34,323 nucleotides of DNA from a virus (IMGVR_UViG_3300050120_000138:1-34323), one strand, 5' to 3'. Shown: positions 1-5,938, counted from the stretch's first letter. Notes: generated by a model not told the origin, from the letters alone. Program-made: numbers and translations.

Positions 1-274
1 CGGCGACTTCATCACCGAGCTTCTGTAGCATGCCGTGAGCAGCGAACTTTGCGAAGAGGGGCTTGTTCGCTGCGAGCTTCAGAGTGCGCGTTTCGCCATT
101 CACGAAGTCCAAGCGGATCGCCACGTCAAAACCGTCATCCGAGATGTCAGCAGTCTTCAGCAACCGGCGCTTGCCAGCGAATTCCACTTCACGACCATCC
201 GACATCACCACGGTCTTCACTTCCCGCACTGCCTTGGCCTTTGCCGCCGTGCCCACTTCAGTTGCTTCCGTCAT
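1..274 (-). CDS. Hypothetical phage protein, C-terminus beyond window (paralogue of the 221-aa protein at 2160-2825)
   Basis: Reading leftward from the ATG at 274-272, this frame stays open for 91 codons to the window edge, so the gene is cut. It is preceded by CTGGAGTAACAAGAG, a good ribosome site, and by a near-consensus sigma-70 promoter at 320-348. After a Lys/Ala-rich first 25 residues and a short strand-like part (MSDGREVEFAGKRRLL), the segment RLDFVNGETRTLKL...AAHGMLQKLGDEVA resembles LTLTFINGKEIVI...LLHGLKQKLVDAAA near the N-terminus of the 221-aa protein at 2160-2825. I therefore read it as a diverged paralogue. The function is unknown; it has the look of a phage early cytosolic protein with no membrane segment. 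That it is a real gene is well supported by start site, promoter and the paralogue. Confidence 0.72.
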   Translation of the reverse strand, partial: MTEATEVGTAAKAKAVREVKTVVMSDGREVEFAGKRRLLKTADISDDGFDVAIRLDFVNGETRTLKLAANKPLFAKFAAHGMLQKLGDEVA

Positions 275-319
275 CTCTTGTTACTCCAGTTGGGTTGGGT
301 TGTTCCGTATTGAGACTCC

Positions 320-348
320 ACTATAGAGGAAGTGCTAGCGAGTGTCAA
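320..348 (-). promoter_or_regulatory. Sigma-70-type promoter for the gene at 1-274
   Basis: On the minus strand the -35 box is TTGACA (348-343), a perfect match. A 17-bp spacer follows, then TATAGT (325-320), a five-of-six match to TATAAT. Transcription would start near 313 and give a leader of about 40 nt before the ATG at 274. It sits in the gap between the HNH gene (ending at 360) and the gene at 1-274, so the downstream genes can be expressed independently of the HNH insertion. Recognition by the host RNA polymerase is inferred. Confidence 0.85.
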
Positions 349-359
349 CCGGGCTGTTG

Positions 360-1061
360 TTAGGTCTTCGGTTGCCGGAGTTGTCGTAACAATTCACGAT
401 TGTTATCCAATGTCGAGGGGGCCTCTATCGGCATTAAATGCTCCATACCGAGGGCCTCCCGTAGTGCCAACGTGGCCTTTTCCTCTCCCTTCCTATATAG
501 ATGGAGAGTTTTCCCCTCAACCCGCATTCCAATCCCCTCAGCCAGGAGAGTTAGATCCAACCTTTCTGGCGAATTTCGAAGGGCTTTGAAATAAGCATAC
601 ATTCGACACTTTATATTTTCTGCTACCTTCTGTTCTACAAATTCTAATTCCATCTCAGGGTTCCCTTCTCTAATCTTCCTGTCCGCCCTGACCAGCAGAG
701 CTTCAAACTCAGGCCCAAAGGATTTTAAATCATTACGCCTTGGCATTCTTCTAGCTCCGTTCCAGACAATCAAGCGCTCTCGCCGGTCATCCGAGTTATC
801 CATATGATCCCCTACCTCTAGATGAGAGGGGCGTACACATCCCGGATTATCGCATCTATGGCGGACGAGCAATCCGTCAGGAATATCCCCGCAAAAGAGT
901 ATGTAGGAGATTCTGTGTGCAGCCTGTGGCCGGCCTCCAATACTTATTTTACCGTAGCCTCCAACATTCTTCCCTTTCAGCCATTCCCAACAGCTATCCT
1001 CATCGAATGTTTTCAATACCCCTGCCATAAAGCGACGAGCATCCTTATCTGTAATCAGCAT
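360..1061 (-). CDS. HNH homing-type endonuclease
   Basis: A 233-aa protein of the HNH_3 type often found as free-standing homing endonucleases in phages. The N-terminal half carries CWEWLKGKNVGGYGKISIGG, then AHRISYILF and the core HRCDNPGCVRPSHLEVG (about residues 68-85), with the metal-binding Cys pair and HNH histidines intact. The C-terminal 120 residues are charged, have no motif I recognise, and may be for DNA recognition. Its stop lies just upstream of the promoter at 320-348, so the neighbouring gene is not disrupted. The start is the first ATG (1061), with only a weak GGGA upstream. By eye the gene looks more AT-rich than the structural genes, as expected for a mobile gene. A second, shorter member lies at 32797-33228. 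Confidence 0.88.
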   Translation of the reverse strand: MLITDKDARRFMAGVLKTFDEDSCWEWLKGKNVGGYGKISIGGRPQAAHRISYILFCGDIPDGLLVRHRCDNPGCVRPSHLEVGDHMDNSDDRRERLIVWNGARRMPRRNDLKSFGPEFEALLVRADRKIREGNPEMELEFVEQKVAENIKCRMYAYFKALRNSPERLDLTLLAEGIGMRVEGKTLHLYRKGEEKATLALREALGMEHLMPIEAPSTLDNNRELLRQLRQPKT

Positions 1062-1160
1062 AACAAAATCCCAAAAAACCAGAGTTACCCCAATATCCCC
1101 TAATTCCCCAGAAATTGCCTAAGTTTGCTAGTCGGAAAAACTATAGGAAACCATAAAGGA

Positions 1161-1181
1161 AACCGGCCTCTAGGACCGGTT
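1161..1181. terminator. Possible intrinsic terminator between the HNH gene and the 83-aa gene
   Basis: AACCGG (1161-1166) pairs with CCGGTT (1176-1181), with an inner CC/GG pair around TCTA. On the plus strand a GATTTTT tract follows; on the minus strand the tail is weaker (TCCTTT). The position, just after the stop of the minus-strand 83-aa gene and before the HNH gene, suits a minus-strand terminator, but the better U-tract is on the other strand. Direction is therefore unsettled. Confidence 0.42.
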
Positions 1182-1203
1182 GATTTTTGCACAACACTCG
1201 GAA

Positions 1204-1455
1204 CTAGCGCGGGTGTTTGATAGAGGCGGCTGCCCGTTGCGGAGTGCCGTCATCGATGTATTCCAACACGAGACGCATGGCCTCATAGAACCCCGCGCAC
1301 CAAGCTGTGGGGGCGTCATCCTCTACACCAATGTCCGGATAGTGGTTCATGGCATCCGCCAATCGAACTAGATCCTTCAGTGACTTGTGGCGTTCTGTGT
1401 GCTCCGCGCATGTTGCCGCGAGTTGTAGAGTTAGTGCTGATGGTTCACGTGGCAT
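1204..1455 (-). CDS. Hypothetical small early protein, 83 aa
   Basis: An ATG at 1455-1453 follows the block TAGAGGCTCAGC, the ribosome-site motif that also precedes the genes starting at 1724 and 2825. The 83-aa product is soluble and mostly helical by composition, with a Leu/Ala-rich first half and an acidic middle (DIGVEDD). It contains CAGFYEAMRLVLEYIDDGTP, which looks like an amphipathic helix. There is no signal peptide or membrane segment, and I recognise no family. A copy of the dispersed palindrome (1475-1502) lies 20 bp before its start codon. Confidence 0.62.
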   Translation of the reverse strand: MPREPSALTLQLAATCAEHTERHKSLKDLVRLADAMNHYPDIGVEDDAPTAWCAGFYEAMRLVLEYIDDGTPQRAAASIKHPR

Positions 1456-1474
1456 GCTGAGCCTCTAGTAAATG

Positions 1475-1502
1475 ACCGGGATTACTAAATGTTAATCCCG
1501 GT
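1475..1502. repeat. Dispersed palindrome copy 1 (both arms conserved)
   Basis: The core is ACCGGGATTA, spacer CTAAATGT, then TAATCCCGGT: a perfect 10-bp inverted repeat with an 8-bp spacer. It is the only copy in the window in which both arms are of the conserved type. It lies between the stop of the gene at 1512 and the start of the gene at 1455. The right flank TGAAAAT matches the outer flank of several other copies. Confidence 0.93.
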
Positions 1503-1511
1503 TGAAAATCA

Positions 1512-1724
1512 TCAATTCCCGCTGGATCCGCTCACCACGAAATCACCCCATTCCTCGGCAGTGATATCGAGCACCCTATGGGAAACCCCGATTCGGTAAG
1601 TCGGCTCCTCAAACCTAGATGCTATTAGGAGAACCAGAGCCACAGCACTATCATGCCCGGTTACCCATTCGGTAGCGAAGAGTCGCTTGTCTTTCGTTTC
1701 TACAGTCACTTGATATTGATGCAT
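1512..1724 (-). CDS. Hypothetical small early protein, 70 aa
   Basis: The frame is open further upstream, but the ATG at 1724-1722 is chosen because TAGAGGCTCATATC lies directly before it, the same block that marks other early starts. The 70-aa product begins MHQYQVTVETKDKRLFATEW and continues with a helix-like AVALVLLIASRF and a C-terminal ITAEEWGDFVV. It reads like a small alpha/beta domain. No family is recognised and no catalytic motif is seen. It lies in a run of short minus-strand genes. Confidence 0.62.
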   Translation of the reverse strand: MHQYQVTVETKDKRLFATEWVTGHDSAVALVLLIASRFEEPTYRIGVSHRVLDITAEEWGDFVVSGSSGN

Positions 1725-1855
1725 GATATGAGCCTCTATGAAGGTTAGAACTACGGGAAGTACAAAGTCTCGTATTGTTCGGGCCTGGATAGTGTGATAG
1801 GCGAGTATCACGACATCCGTGCTGCTATTTAGTTAGTGGTGAGGGTGGAACGTTG

Positions 1856-1936
1856 TTAAAAATAGCCATGCTGGAGCATCCACAAAAGACCAGAGAAAAA
1901 CATTATTAGAGCTACTACGAATCGGATTAGGAACAT
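1856..1936 (-). CDS. Possible 26-aa single-TM peptide
   Basis: An ATG at 1936-1934 follows the stop of the 43-aa frame by 4 nt and opens 26 codons, beginning MFLIRFVVALIMFFSGLLWM. Almost the whole peptide is one hydrophobic stretch ending in a short polar tail. No strong ribosome site is visible, so it would depend on coupling to the upstream frame. Small membrane peptides are common in phage early regions, but a frame this short could be chance. Confidence 0.32.
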   Translation of the reverse strand: MFLIRFVVALIMFFSGLLWMLQHGYF

Positions 1937-1940
1937 AGAG

Positions 1941-2072
1941 CTACCACGGACGTTCATCGGATATCCCACGCAACCATAACCAAGTGCGGTAGCTGACAGG
2001 ATAGGTAGCCTCAACTCCACAATGCCGTTTGTAGGTCATGTAGAGGAGGAATATTTCGGTTGTATGGTTCAC
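1941..2072 (-). CDS. Possible 43-aa protein with GTG start
   Basis: The sequence GGGAGGAGCAACCCC places a strong Shine-Dalgarno site 9 nt before a GTG at 2072-2070. The frame runs 43 codons to a TAG at 1943-1941. The product starts MNHTTEIFLLYMTYKRHCGV and is rich in Tyr, Trp and Arg. It fills an otherwise empty stretch between the genes at 2160 and 1724, and its stop is 4 nt from the next candidate start. No family is recognised. Confidence 0.45.
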   Translation of the reverse strand: MNHTTEIFLLYMTYKRHCGVEATYPVSYRTWLWLRGISDERPW

Positions 2073-2159
2073 GGGGTTGCTCCTCCCGGTACGGCAGGTT
2101 TATTTTAATGGATTGCGGACGGCTCGGATAGTCAGAGGTTGCCGCAATCCACTAGTTCT

Positions 2160-2825
2160 TTACTCGCCGGACGTGACGAGCCGCTTCTTGCTGGTGCGGG
2201 TGTTGGGTGTTTTCACAGCAACGGGCACGGGCAGGTCAGCCTCGATTCCCGAACCATCCCCCGCGTCGGCAGCTTCGGGCAGGTCCATGCCGAGTTCACT
2301 CAGTAACTCGTCCGTGTTGACGCCATTGACCACCGTGGCAGCCGACAACTCAGCCATAATCTGCACCACACGCGGATTCTTACGGAGCGCGGCACGTTGC
2401 TCCTTTGTTTTGTTCCCCAGATAGGCTTTGACATACTCCATATCACGCCCGGTCATTTTCATGAGTGCACGGAGGAGGATGTTGTTCACGCCAGCCGTGG
2501 GTGACGGTTCGCTACCTGCGGCGCGGCCCTCGTTCCACTTCGCACCATCGGCGGTCAACCGGTCGGCGATTTTGCGAACCGCATTGTATTTGTCATCGAC
2601 AGAGGCCGATGCGCCGGTATCGAGATTGCGGGAGATTGCAGCCGCGTCAACCAACTTTTGCTTCAGCCCGTGGAGGAGGGCCTGATTGCGTATTTCCTCC
2701 GACAACGTGTTGGCGTCGATGACAATCTCTTTCCCGTTGATGAAGGTCAGAGTGAGCTGCATTTTCGGCAGGAACACGTCAGCCATGATGGTGGATTTCT
2801 TGCTGGTGCGGATTACGTTAGACAT
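2160..2825 (-). CDS. Hypothetical phage early protein, 221 aa
   Basis: The ATG at 2825-2823 follows TAGAGGCTCGCA, and a plausible promoter lies at 2903-2931. The N-terminal 70 residues carry LTLTFINGKEIVIDANTLSE and LLHGLKQKLVDAAAISRNLD, a domain shared with the truncated gene at 1-274. The middle (residues about 75-130) is helical and charged. The C-terminal 50 residues are low-complexity and acidic, then end TRTSKKRLVTSGE, repeating the TSKK seen near the N-terminus. I have the impression that such FxNG...HGLKQKL proteins occur in many phages as conserved hypotheticals, but I cannot name a function. The protein is soluble with no signal peptide. Confidence 0.8.
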   Translation of the reverse strand: MSNVIRTSKKSTIMADVFLPKMQLTLTFINGKEIVIDANTLSEEIRNQALLHGLKQKLVDAAAISRNLDTGASASVDDKYNAVRKIADRLTADGAKWNEGRAAGSEPSPTAGVNNILLRALMKMTGRDMEYVKAYLGNKTKEQRAALRKNPRVVQIMAELSAATVVNGVNTDELLSELGMDLPEAADAGDGSGIEADLPVPVAVKTPNTRTSKKRLVTSGE

Positions 2826-2902
2826 TGCGAGCCTCTATTAAGAGAATGATGGTATCGGACCATCTACCGTTTGCGAGGTACATTATCCCGTCGCATGTAG
2901 AC

Positions 2903-2931
2903 ACAATAGCAAACAAACTGAGAAACGACAA
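2903..2931 (-). promoter_or_regulatory. Candidate sigma-70 promoter for the 221-aa gene
   Basis: On the minus strand TTGTCG (2931-2926), a 17-bp spacer and TATTGT (2908-2903) match four of six bases in each box with ideal spacing. The start would fall near 2896, leaving about 70 nt before the ATG at 2825. It is weaker than the promoters at 320-348 and 4283-4311. Confidence 0.45.
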
Positions 2932-2948
2932 GCACTACCTGCAACTAA

Positions 2949-3098
2949 TTACCAATTTTTATGGATGGAGTTGATTGCTAGAACAACCAGCCCGATGACA
3001 ACTACATGACACGCCGCGAGTGCGAAAAGCTGTTTGGCGAGGGACGTACCCATGTCGTTCGCAACACGCCAACCTATTGCATGATCATGATGTTTCAT
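2949..3098 (-). CDS. Small single-TM membrane protein, 49 aa
   Basis: The ATG at 3098-3096 is preceded by GGAGGCTGCTGTA and overlaps the stop of the upstream gene as TAATG, so the two are almost certainly co-translated. The 49-aa product starts MKHHDHAIGWRVANDMGTSL and has one hydrophobic segment (LFALAACHVVVIGLVVLAI) near its C-terminus, with a short basic tail. An upstream in-frame ATG exists, but the coupled start is better supported. Function unknown; it is probably an inner-membrane early protein. Confidence 0.6.
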   Translation of the reverse strand: MKHHDHAIGWRVANDMGTSLAKQLFALAACHVVVIGLVVLAINSIHKNW

Positions 3099-3256
3099 TA
3101 CAGCAGCCTCCAGAAAAATCCTACAACCGAAATGAATACACACACCATTGCAAGCATGCTAACAATGGCGAACCCGTTGGTGACTCTCTCAATCACGTCC
3201 GCCCATATTTCCCGTTCCCGCTTGGTCATTACGTTCTTTCTATCTACTACGATCAT
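3098..3256 (-). CDS. Small single-TM membrane protein, 52 aa
   Basis: The frame begins at the ATG 3256-3254 behind GTGGAGGCTGAA, a clear ribosome site, and stops at TAA 3100-3098, overlapping the next ATG. The first 25 residues are charged and helical (MTKREREIWADVIERV). The rest is one membrane span (GFAIVSMLAMVCVFISVVGF) ending WRLL. With the 49-aa partner downstream it forms a coupled pair of membrane peptides. No family is recognised. Palindrome copy 2 lies 25 bp upstream of the start. Confidence 0.6.
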   Translation of the reverse strand: MIVVDRKNVMTKREREIWADVIERVTNGFAIVSMLAMVCVFISVVGFFWRLL

Positions 3257-3280
3257 TTCAGCCTCCACAATGAGTTTTCA

Positions 3281-3308
3281 ACCGCTATTACTAAATGTTA
3301 ATCCCGGT
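3281..3308. repeat. Dispersed palindrome copy 2
   Basis: The core is ACCGCTATTA, spacer CTAAATGT (identical to copy 1), then TAATCCCGGT. The left flank TTTTCA extends the imperfect outer arms. A further partial arm, TAATATCCCGGTC, follows directly at 3309-3321, so this site carries an extra half-site. It sits between the genes starting at 3256 and ending at 3331. Confidence 0.92.
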
Positions 3309-3330
3309 TAATATCCCGGTCAATCAGTTT

Positions 3331-3471
3331 CTAGCACCACACAACATGGTCATAGCTAACCCGCCGGACAAACCGGACCTTGTTCCATTGCTCATAGCAC
3401 CGTAAGAGCGGGGTGATATGGTGCGAGGCACGTGCGGGAGTTAGATAGACCCCGAATTCAGAATAGAACAT
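3331..3471 (-). CDS. Hypothetical small protein, 46 aa
   Basis: The ATG at 3471-3469 lies 5 nt after the stop of the secreted-protein gene, whose last codons supply the ribosome site AAGGAG. The 46-aa product begins MFYSEFGVYLTPARASHHIT and ends YDHVVWC. It is basic and rich in aromatic residues, with no membrane segment. Spacing and ribosome site support it; no family is recognised. Confidence 0.55.
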   Translation of the reverse strand: MFYSEFGVYLTPARASHHITPLLRCYEQWNKVRFVRRVSYDHVVWC

Positions 3472-3476
3472 GGCCG

Positions 3477-3734
3477 CTACTCCTTATAACAAATCGAGTA
3501 GTGCGCCACATCGCAATAGCCGAGCACCACGCTGCCATTGCCGCCGGATTGCCCCGCGCCGCCACTACTAGCCGATGCGTTAGAGGTTCCCGCTTTAGCC
3601 GCTTGCCCCGCTGCAGCCTGCCCACCAGCCGGGCCTAGCCCCGCACCGCTATGGTTGCCATGGGATGCGCCGACTACGGAGGCATGAGCGGACGTGGCTG
3701 CGAGTAGTGCGACGATTGCTATGAGTTGTTTCAT
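3477..3734 (-). CDS. Small secreted Gly/Ser/Ala-rich protein with signal peptide, 85 aa
   Basis: The start ATG (3734-3732) follows GGGGAGCAATAACC. The first residues, MKQLIAIVALLAATSAHA, form a typical Sec signal peptide with a likely cut after AHA. The mature part, about 65 residues, is a low-complexity Gly/Ala/Ser/Gln chain (GNHSGAGLGPAGGQAAAGQA) closing with a two-Cys tail (LGYCDVAHYSICYKE) that could form a disulfide. The frame is open further upstream, but only this start gives the signal peptide. An exported early protein could act at the envelope, for example in superinfection exclusion, but nothing in the sequence shows that. Confidence 0.68.
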   Translation of the reverse strand: MKQLIAIVALLAATSAHASVVGASHGNHSGAGLGPAGGQAAAGQAAKAGTSNASASSGGAGQSGGNGSVVLGYCDVAHYSICYKE

Positions 3735-3736
3735 GG

Positions 3737-3937
3737 TTATTGCTCCCCGTAGGCTTCGAAATACGACACGGCGGCTTCGGTTGCCGTGTTGCCGTTGAGA
3801 AAATGATAGGTCGGTGACGCCCATTCGATGTTGCCGTGCGGATAGGCAGCCGATCGCGCCTCACATACCTTTTGCAATTCGCGCTCAAACGCTTGCATCC
3901 ACAAAGAGCGACGTTGTTCTTTCACTGATTGTTTCAT
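3737..3937 (-). CDS. Hypothetical small early protein, 66 aa
   Basis: The ATG at 3937-3935 follows GGAGAACCTAAC, and the stop lies 2 nt from the next start, as expected in an operon. The product begins MKQSVKEQRRSLWMQAFERE, a basic helix. It continues with a Cys/Ala segment and ends TATEAAVSYFEAYGEQ. It is soluble, and I recognise no family. Confidence 0.62.
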   Translation of the reverse strand: MKQSVKEQRRSLWMQAFERELQKVCEARSAAYPHGNIEWASPTYHFLNGNTATEAAVSYFEAYGEQ

Positions 3938-4007
3938 GTTAGGTTCTCCATTGGTCTCATCAGGGTACGCGTTACGTACCGACCGCACGAATGCGGTTTC
4001 GACCTAG

Positions 4008-4238
4008 TTATTCGATTGCATCGAATTGCCACCGCCACGTTGAGGGGGCAACCTTGACAATGCGATGGGGAGAGCCCGATTGAGCCTTTTGAATGATCCC
4101 CCAATGACTACCGGTCGGAATACCTTCCGCACGTAGAATATCGTACACGTTAAACGTTGAGGTTTCATCGGCAGGGGTGCTGTCACATATAGCTGACCAT
4201 GCCGCCATGTAACGAGGATTCCAATAGTGTCCGCTCAC
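4008..4238 (-). CDS. Hypothetical early protein, 76 aa, first gene after the early promoter
   Basis: A GTG at 4238-4236 follows AGGAGTAACGAAC, and the promoter at 4283-4311 lies directly upstream, so this is the first gene of the leftward early operon seen here. The 76-aa product starts MSGHYWNPRYMAAWSAICDS. It contains TFNVYDILRAEGIPTGSHWG, which could be a short winged or helix-turn-helix-like fold, and ends RWQFDAIE. No family is recognised with certainty. An overlapping 60-aa frame in another register is less well supported. Confidence 0.7.
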   Translation of the reverse strand: MSGHYWNPRYMAAWSAICDSTPADETSTFNVYDILRAEGIPTGSHWGIIQKAQSGSPHRIVKVAPSTWRWQFDAIE

Positions 4239-4282
4239 GTTCGTTACTCCTAGTTGGTTGTCATTCGCTAACCCATGACTAG

Positions 4283-4311
4283 ATATTAGTCTACCCAGTT
4301 ACTCATGTCAA
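4283..4311 (-). promoter_or_regulatory. Strong sigma-70-type early promoter
   Basis: On the minus strand TTGACA (4311-4306), a 17-bp spacer and TAATAT (4288-4283) form a near-consensus host-type promoter. The leader of about 40 nt ends in CAACTAGGAGTAACGAAC before the GTG at 4238. It lies at the left edge of the gene-free divergent region, pointing into the early genes. Confidence 0.86.
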
Positions 4312-4688
4312 CACCTTTCTATCAACTATCTCAAACTATTTACATCACTCTACCATGCTACGTTGAGAACGAAACTGGCTCGCGGGTAAGAGGGATAGGA
4401 ACCGACTACTAACACGCAGCCTGATACATATATGTAGTAGAGAGAGCGGATGAGATAGGGAGCGAGCTATGGCATGCGTGACTACTCACTACCCACTCTC
4501 CTCATCTGCTCCTCGTTAGCATAGCTCATGCATAGGTGAGTAGCGGCTCATTAACTAGCATGGTGCGCGCTCGGCGAAGGATGGTTAGCGCTCTAACTAT
4601 CCCTGGCGCAATGGTTGATAATTGGACGTTATGTCAAATTGCAAATTGGGGCGGGTGGAGGGGGAAATTGTTGGCAGTGAGTGAAAAT

Positions 4689-4717
4689 TTGCAAGGCACC
4701 ATCCTATTTTTTATAAA
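4689..4717 (+). promoter_or_regulatory. Possible rightward sigma-70 promoter
   Basis: TTGCAA (4689-4694), a 17-bp spacer and TATAAA (4712-4717) give four-of-six and five-of-six matches. It points toward the terminase genes, but it lies in an AT-rich tract where chance matches are frequent. A hairpin with a T-rich tail follows within 70 bp. Confidence 0.35.
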
Positions 4718-4737
4718 TTTTTCCACTTTCCTCCCTT

Positions 4738-4804
4738 ACTGGCACCTCTATGCACCATGCTACTTAGTTGGTGTCCAGTTATTTTATTTTTTATTATTTT
4801 TCTC
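4738..4804 (+). terminator. Hairpin with T-rich tail
   Basis: ACTGGCACC (4738-4746) pairs with GGTGTCCAGT (4770-4779) with one bulged base and a 23-nt loop. A T-rich run (4780-4802, broken by A) follows. It resembles an intrinsic terminator with a long loop. It could end a short transcript from the candidate promoter at 4689-4717, or simply be part of the AT-rich element. Confidence 0.33.
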
Positions 4805-4876
4805 CTTACCCGCGAGCCAGTTTCCGAGAAATAGTAGTCTCCTACACGGCTGTCGGAGCCTGCAGATGAATTTCTC

Positions 4877-4904
4877 ACCGGGATTACTTTTTATTAATTT
4901 ATGT
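4877..4904. repeat. Dispersed palindrome copy 3 (inverted orientation)
   Basis: The core is ACCGGGATTA, spacer CTTTTTAT, then TAATTTATGT, whose reverse (ACATAAATTA) belongs to the variant arm class seen at 23863 and 25643. The conserved arm is on the left here, so relative to most late-region copies this one points leftward. It lies 117 bp before the first late gene. Confidence 0.85.
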
Positions 4905-5021
4905 CGATAACTAGCTGATTCTGATCCGACCCTACCTGATTGCTGACTGACCAACGCGGTGCTTCACGTGTGGCGCGCGAATATGTTATCTTCACGTTAA
5001 ATTAGCCACGGAGCAGCCCCC

Positions 5022-5348
5022 ATGAAACTTAAATACACGCACGAAGCCATGATTGACTTGATCTTGGCAGAGCCGACCGTCACGAATAAAGAGCTGGCGA
5101 TGATCTTCGAGTATTCCGAAGCGTGGATCTCGCACATTCGCTGCTCCGACAGTTTCCAGTCTCGGATTGCGGAGCGGAAGTCCCTGCTCGTGGATCCAGC
5201 TATCAGGCGGTCGATTGAAGACCGACTGGCTGGGGTCACGACCTCTGCAATCAACCGGCTCCAGGAAGTTCTCGATGGTCCTGATGCTTCGGCACAGTTC
5301 GCGCTGGATGCTCTTGGTGTGGCCACTACTGGTTTGAAGGGGTTGTAA
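5022..5348 (+). CDS. TerS-like HTH protein, first of two tandem paralogues
   Basis: A 108-aa protein starting behind CGGAGCAGCCCCC. The N-terminal part YTHEAMIDLILAEPTVTNKE followed by LAMIFEYSEAWISHI is a helix-turn-helix. It lines up with YSPELMVDLIINNPDYSSKQ and LGEIFGKPQSWVAQV in the next gene, and the later segments (SFQSRIA/NFQSALD, SIEDRLAGVTTSAINRLQEVL/TLEERFRGLTIRSLNILQEKM) also align. The HTH and the position before TerL suggest a small terminase subunit or pac-site recognition protein. It lacks the C-terminal extension of its neighbour, and the genes overlap as TAATG. A separate regulatory role is possible. Confidence 0.72.
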   Translation: MKLKYTHEAMIDLILAEPTVTNKELAMIFEYSEAWISHIRCSDSFQSRIAERKSLLVDPAIRRSIEDRLAGVTTSAINRLQEVLDGPDASAQFALDALGVATTGLKGL

Positions 5349-5938
5349 TGGATGACGATGCATTCCATGCCATTGCTCAGGGCATTGCTGATGGGGTAGA
5401 GATAGCTATCATGCCCGCAGTGCCGGAGAAGCCAAAGATACTTGCCCCTTCACCTTCTTCAGGGCTTCGATATTCCCCGGAACTGATGGTCGATCTCATC
5501 ATCAATAACCCCGATTACAGCTCTAAGCAACTCGGAGAGATCTTCGGCAAGCCCCAGTCATGGGTAGCTCAAGTCCTCGCATCGGCTAATTTCCAGTCTG
5601 CCCTCGACCCTCGACGTGCCGAAGTCCTGAATCCAGAGTATGCAATGACTCTAGAGGAGAGGTTCCGAGGGCTGACTATCCGGTCCCTCAACATCCTCCA
5701 AGAGAAGATGGAGACCGGGAAGGCCCTCCCTGACATGACTGTGCTGAAGATAGCCGAACTAGGTATCAAGGCTCTGGGCATGGGGCAGAAGGCTGCAGAG
5801 AAAGCAGCTCCAGAGGAAGCTCCGAAGAACTCCAGCGAGATGGTGGCTGACCGTATCATGGCAGCTATGGCTAAGCGGAAGGAAGCACAGCAAGGTGATG
5901 CTGTGGATGTCGTAGCTGTGGAAGTACCGAATGGCTAA
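5348..5938 (+). CDS. terS: Terminase small subunit (probable)
   Basis: A 196-aa protein with AAGGGG before its ATG. After a 40-residue N-terminal stretch it carries the HTH domain shared with the upstream gene (about residues 41-75) and a helical middle. Its C-terminal tail (PEEAPKNSSEMVADRIMAAM and on) is not present in the first paralogue and might contact TerL. Size, HTH and direct overlap with the large-subunit gene fit TerS, which binds the packaging site and presents DNA to TerL. Which of the two paralogues is the working TerS, or whether they form a mixed ring, cannot be told from sequence. Confidence 0.78.
   Translation: MDDDAFHAIAQGIADGVEIAIMPAVPEKPKILAPSPSSGLRYSPELMVDLIINNPDYSSKQLGEIFGKPQSWVAQVLASANFQSALDPRRAEVLNPEYAMTLEERFRGLTIRSLNILQEKMETGKALPDMTVLKIAELGIKALGMGQKAAEKAAPEEAPKNSSEMVADRIMAAMAKRKEAQQGDAVDVVAVEVPNG

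Larger units (their letters stand above)
4371..4824. repeat. 20-bp perfect inverted repeat bounding a 414-bp segment
   Basis: GAAACTGGCTCGCGGGTAAG at 4371-4390 is exactly inverted at 4805-4824. The flanking bases diverge at once, so the arms are discrete. The enclosed segment carries no gene but holds the other small repeats of this region. There is no transposase, so an insertion sequence is unlikely. Confidence 0.9.
4312..5021. other. Gene-free, repeat-rich divergent intergenic region (candidate origin and/or packaging region)
   Basis: About 700 bp with no convincing gene separate the early and late blocks. They hold 20-bp inverted arms (4371-4390 and 4805-4824), the 12-bp palindrome TACATATATGTA (4425-4436), and CTACTCAC/GTGAGTAG (4482-4489, 4536-4543). 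GAGCTATG and CATAGCTC form another inverted pair. The 11-mer GCACCATGCTA (4752-4762) occurs inverted at 4556-4566, and its 9-mer ACCATGCTA recurs at 4352-4360. An AT-rich tract covers about 4700-4800, and palindrome copy 3 lies at 4877-4904. Direct and inverted repeats beside an AT-rich stretch and the terminase genes fit a replication origin or a pac/cos site; which one is inference. Confidence 0.6.

Noticed and set aside
4371-4824. Insertion sequence bounded by 20-bp inverted repeats
   Set aside because: No transposase and no target duplication are visible; the enclosed 414 bp carry no gene.
4536-4910. A 124-aa plus-strand frame in the divergent region
   Set aside because: It runs through the inverted repeats, the AT-rich tract and a palindrome copy, has no good ribosome site and an unnatural composition, so it is probably a chance frame.
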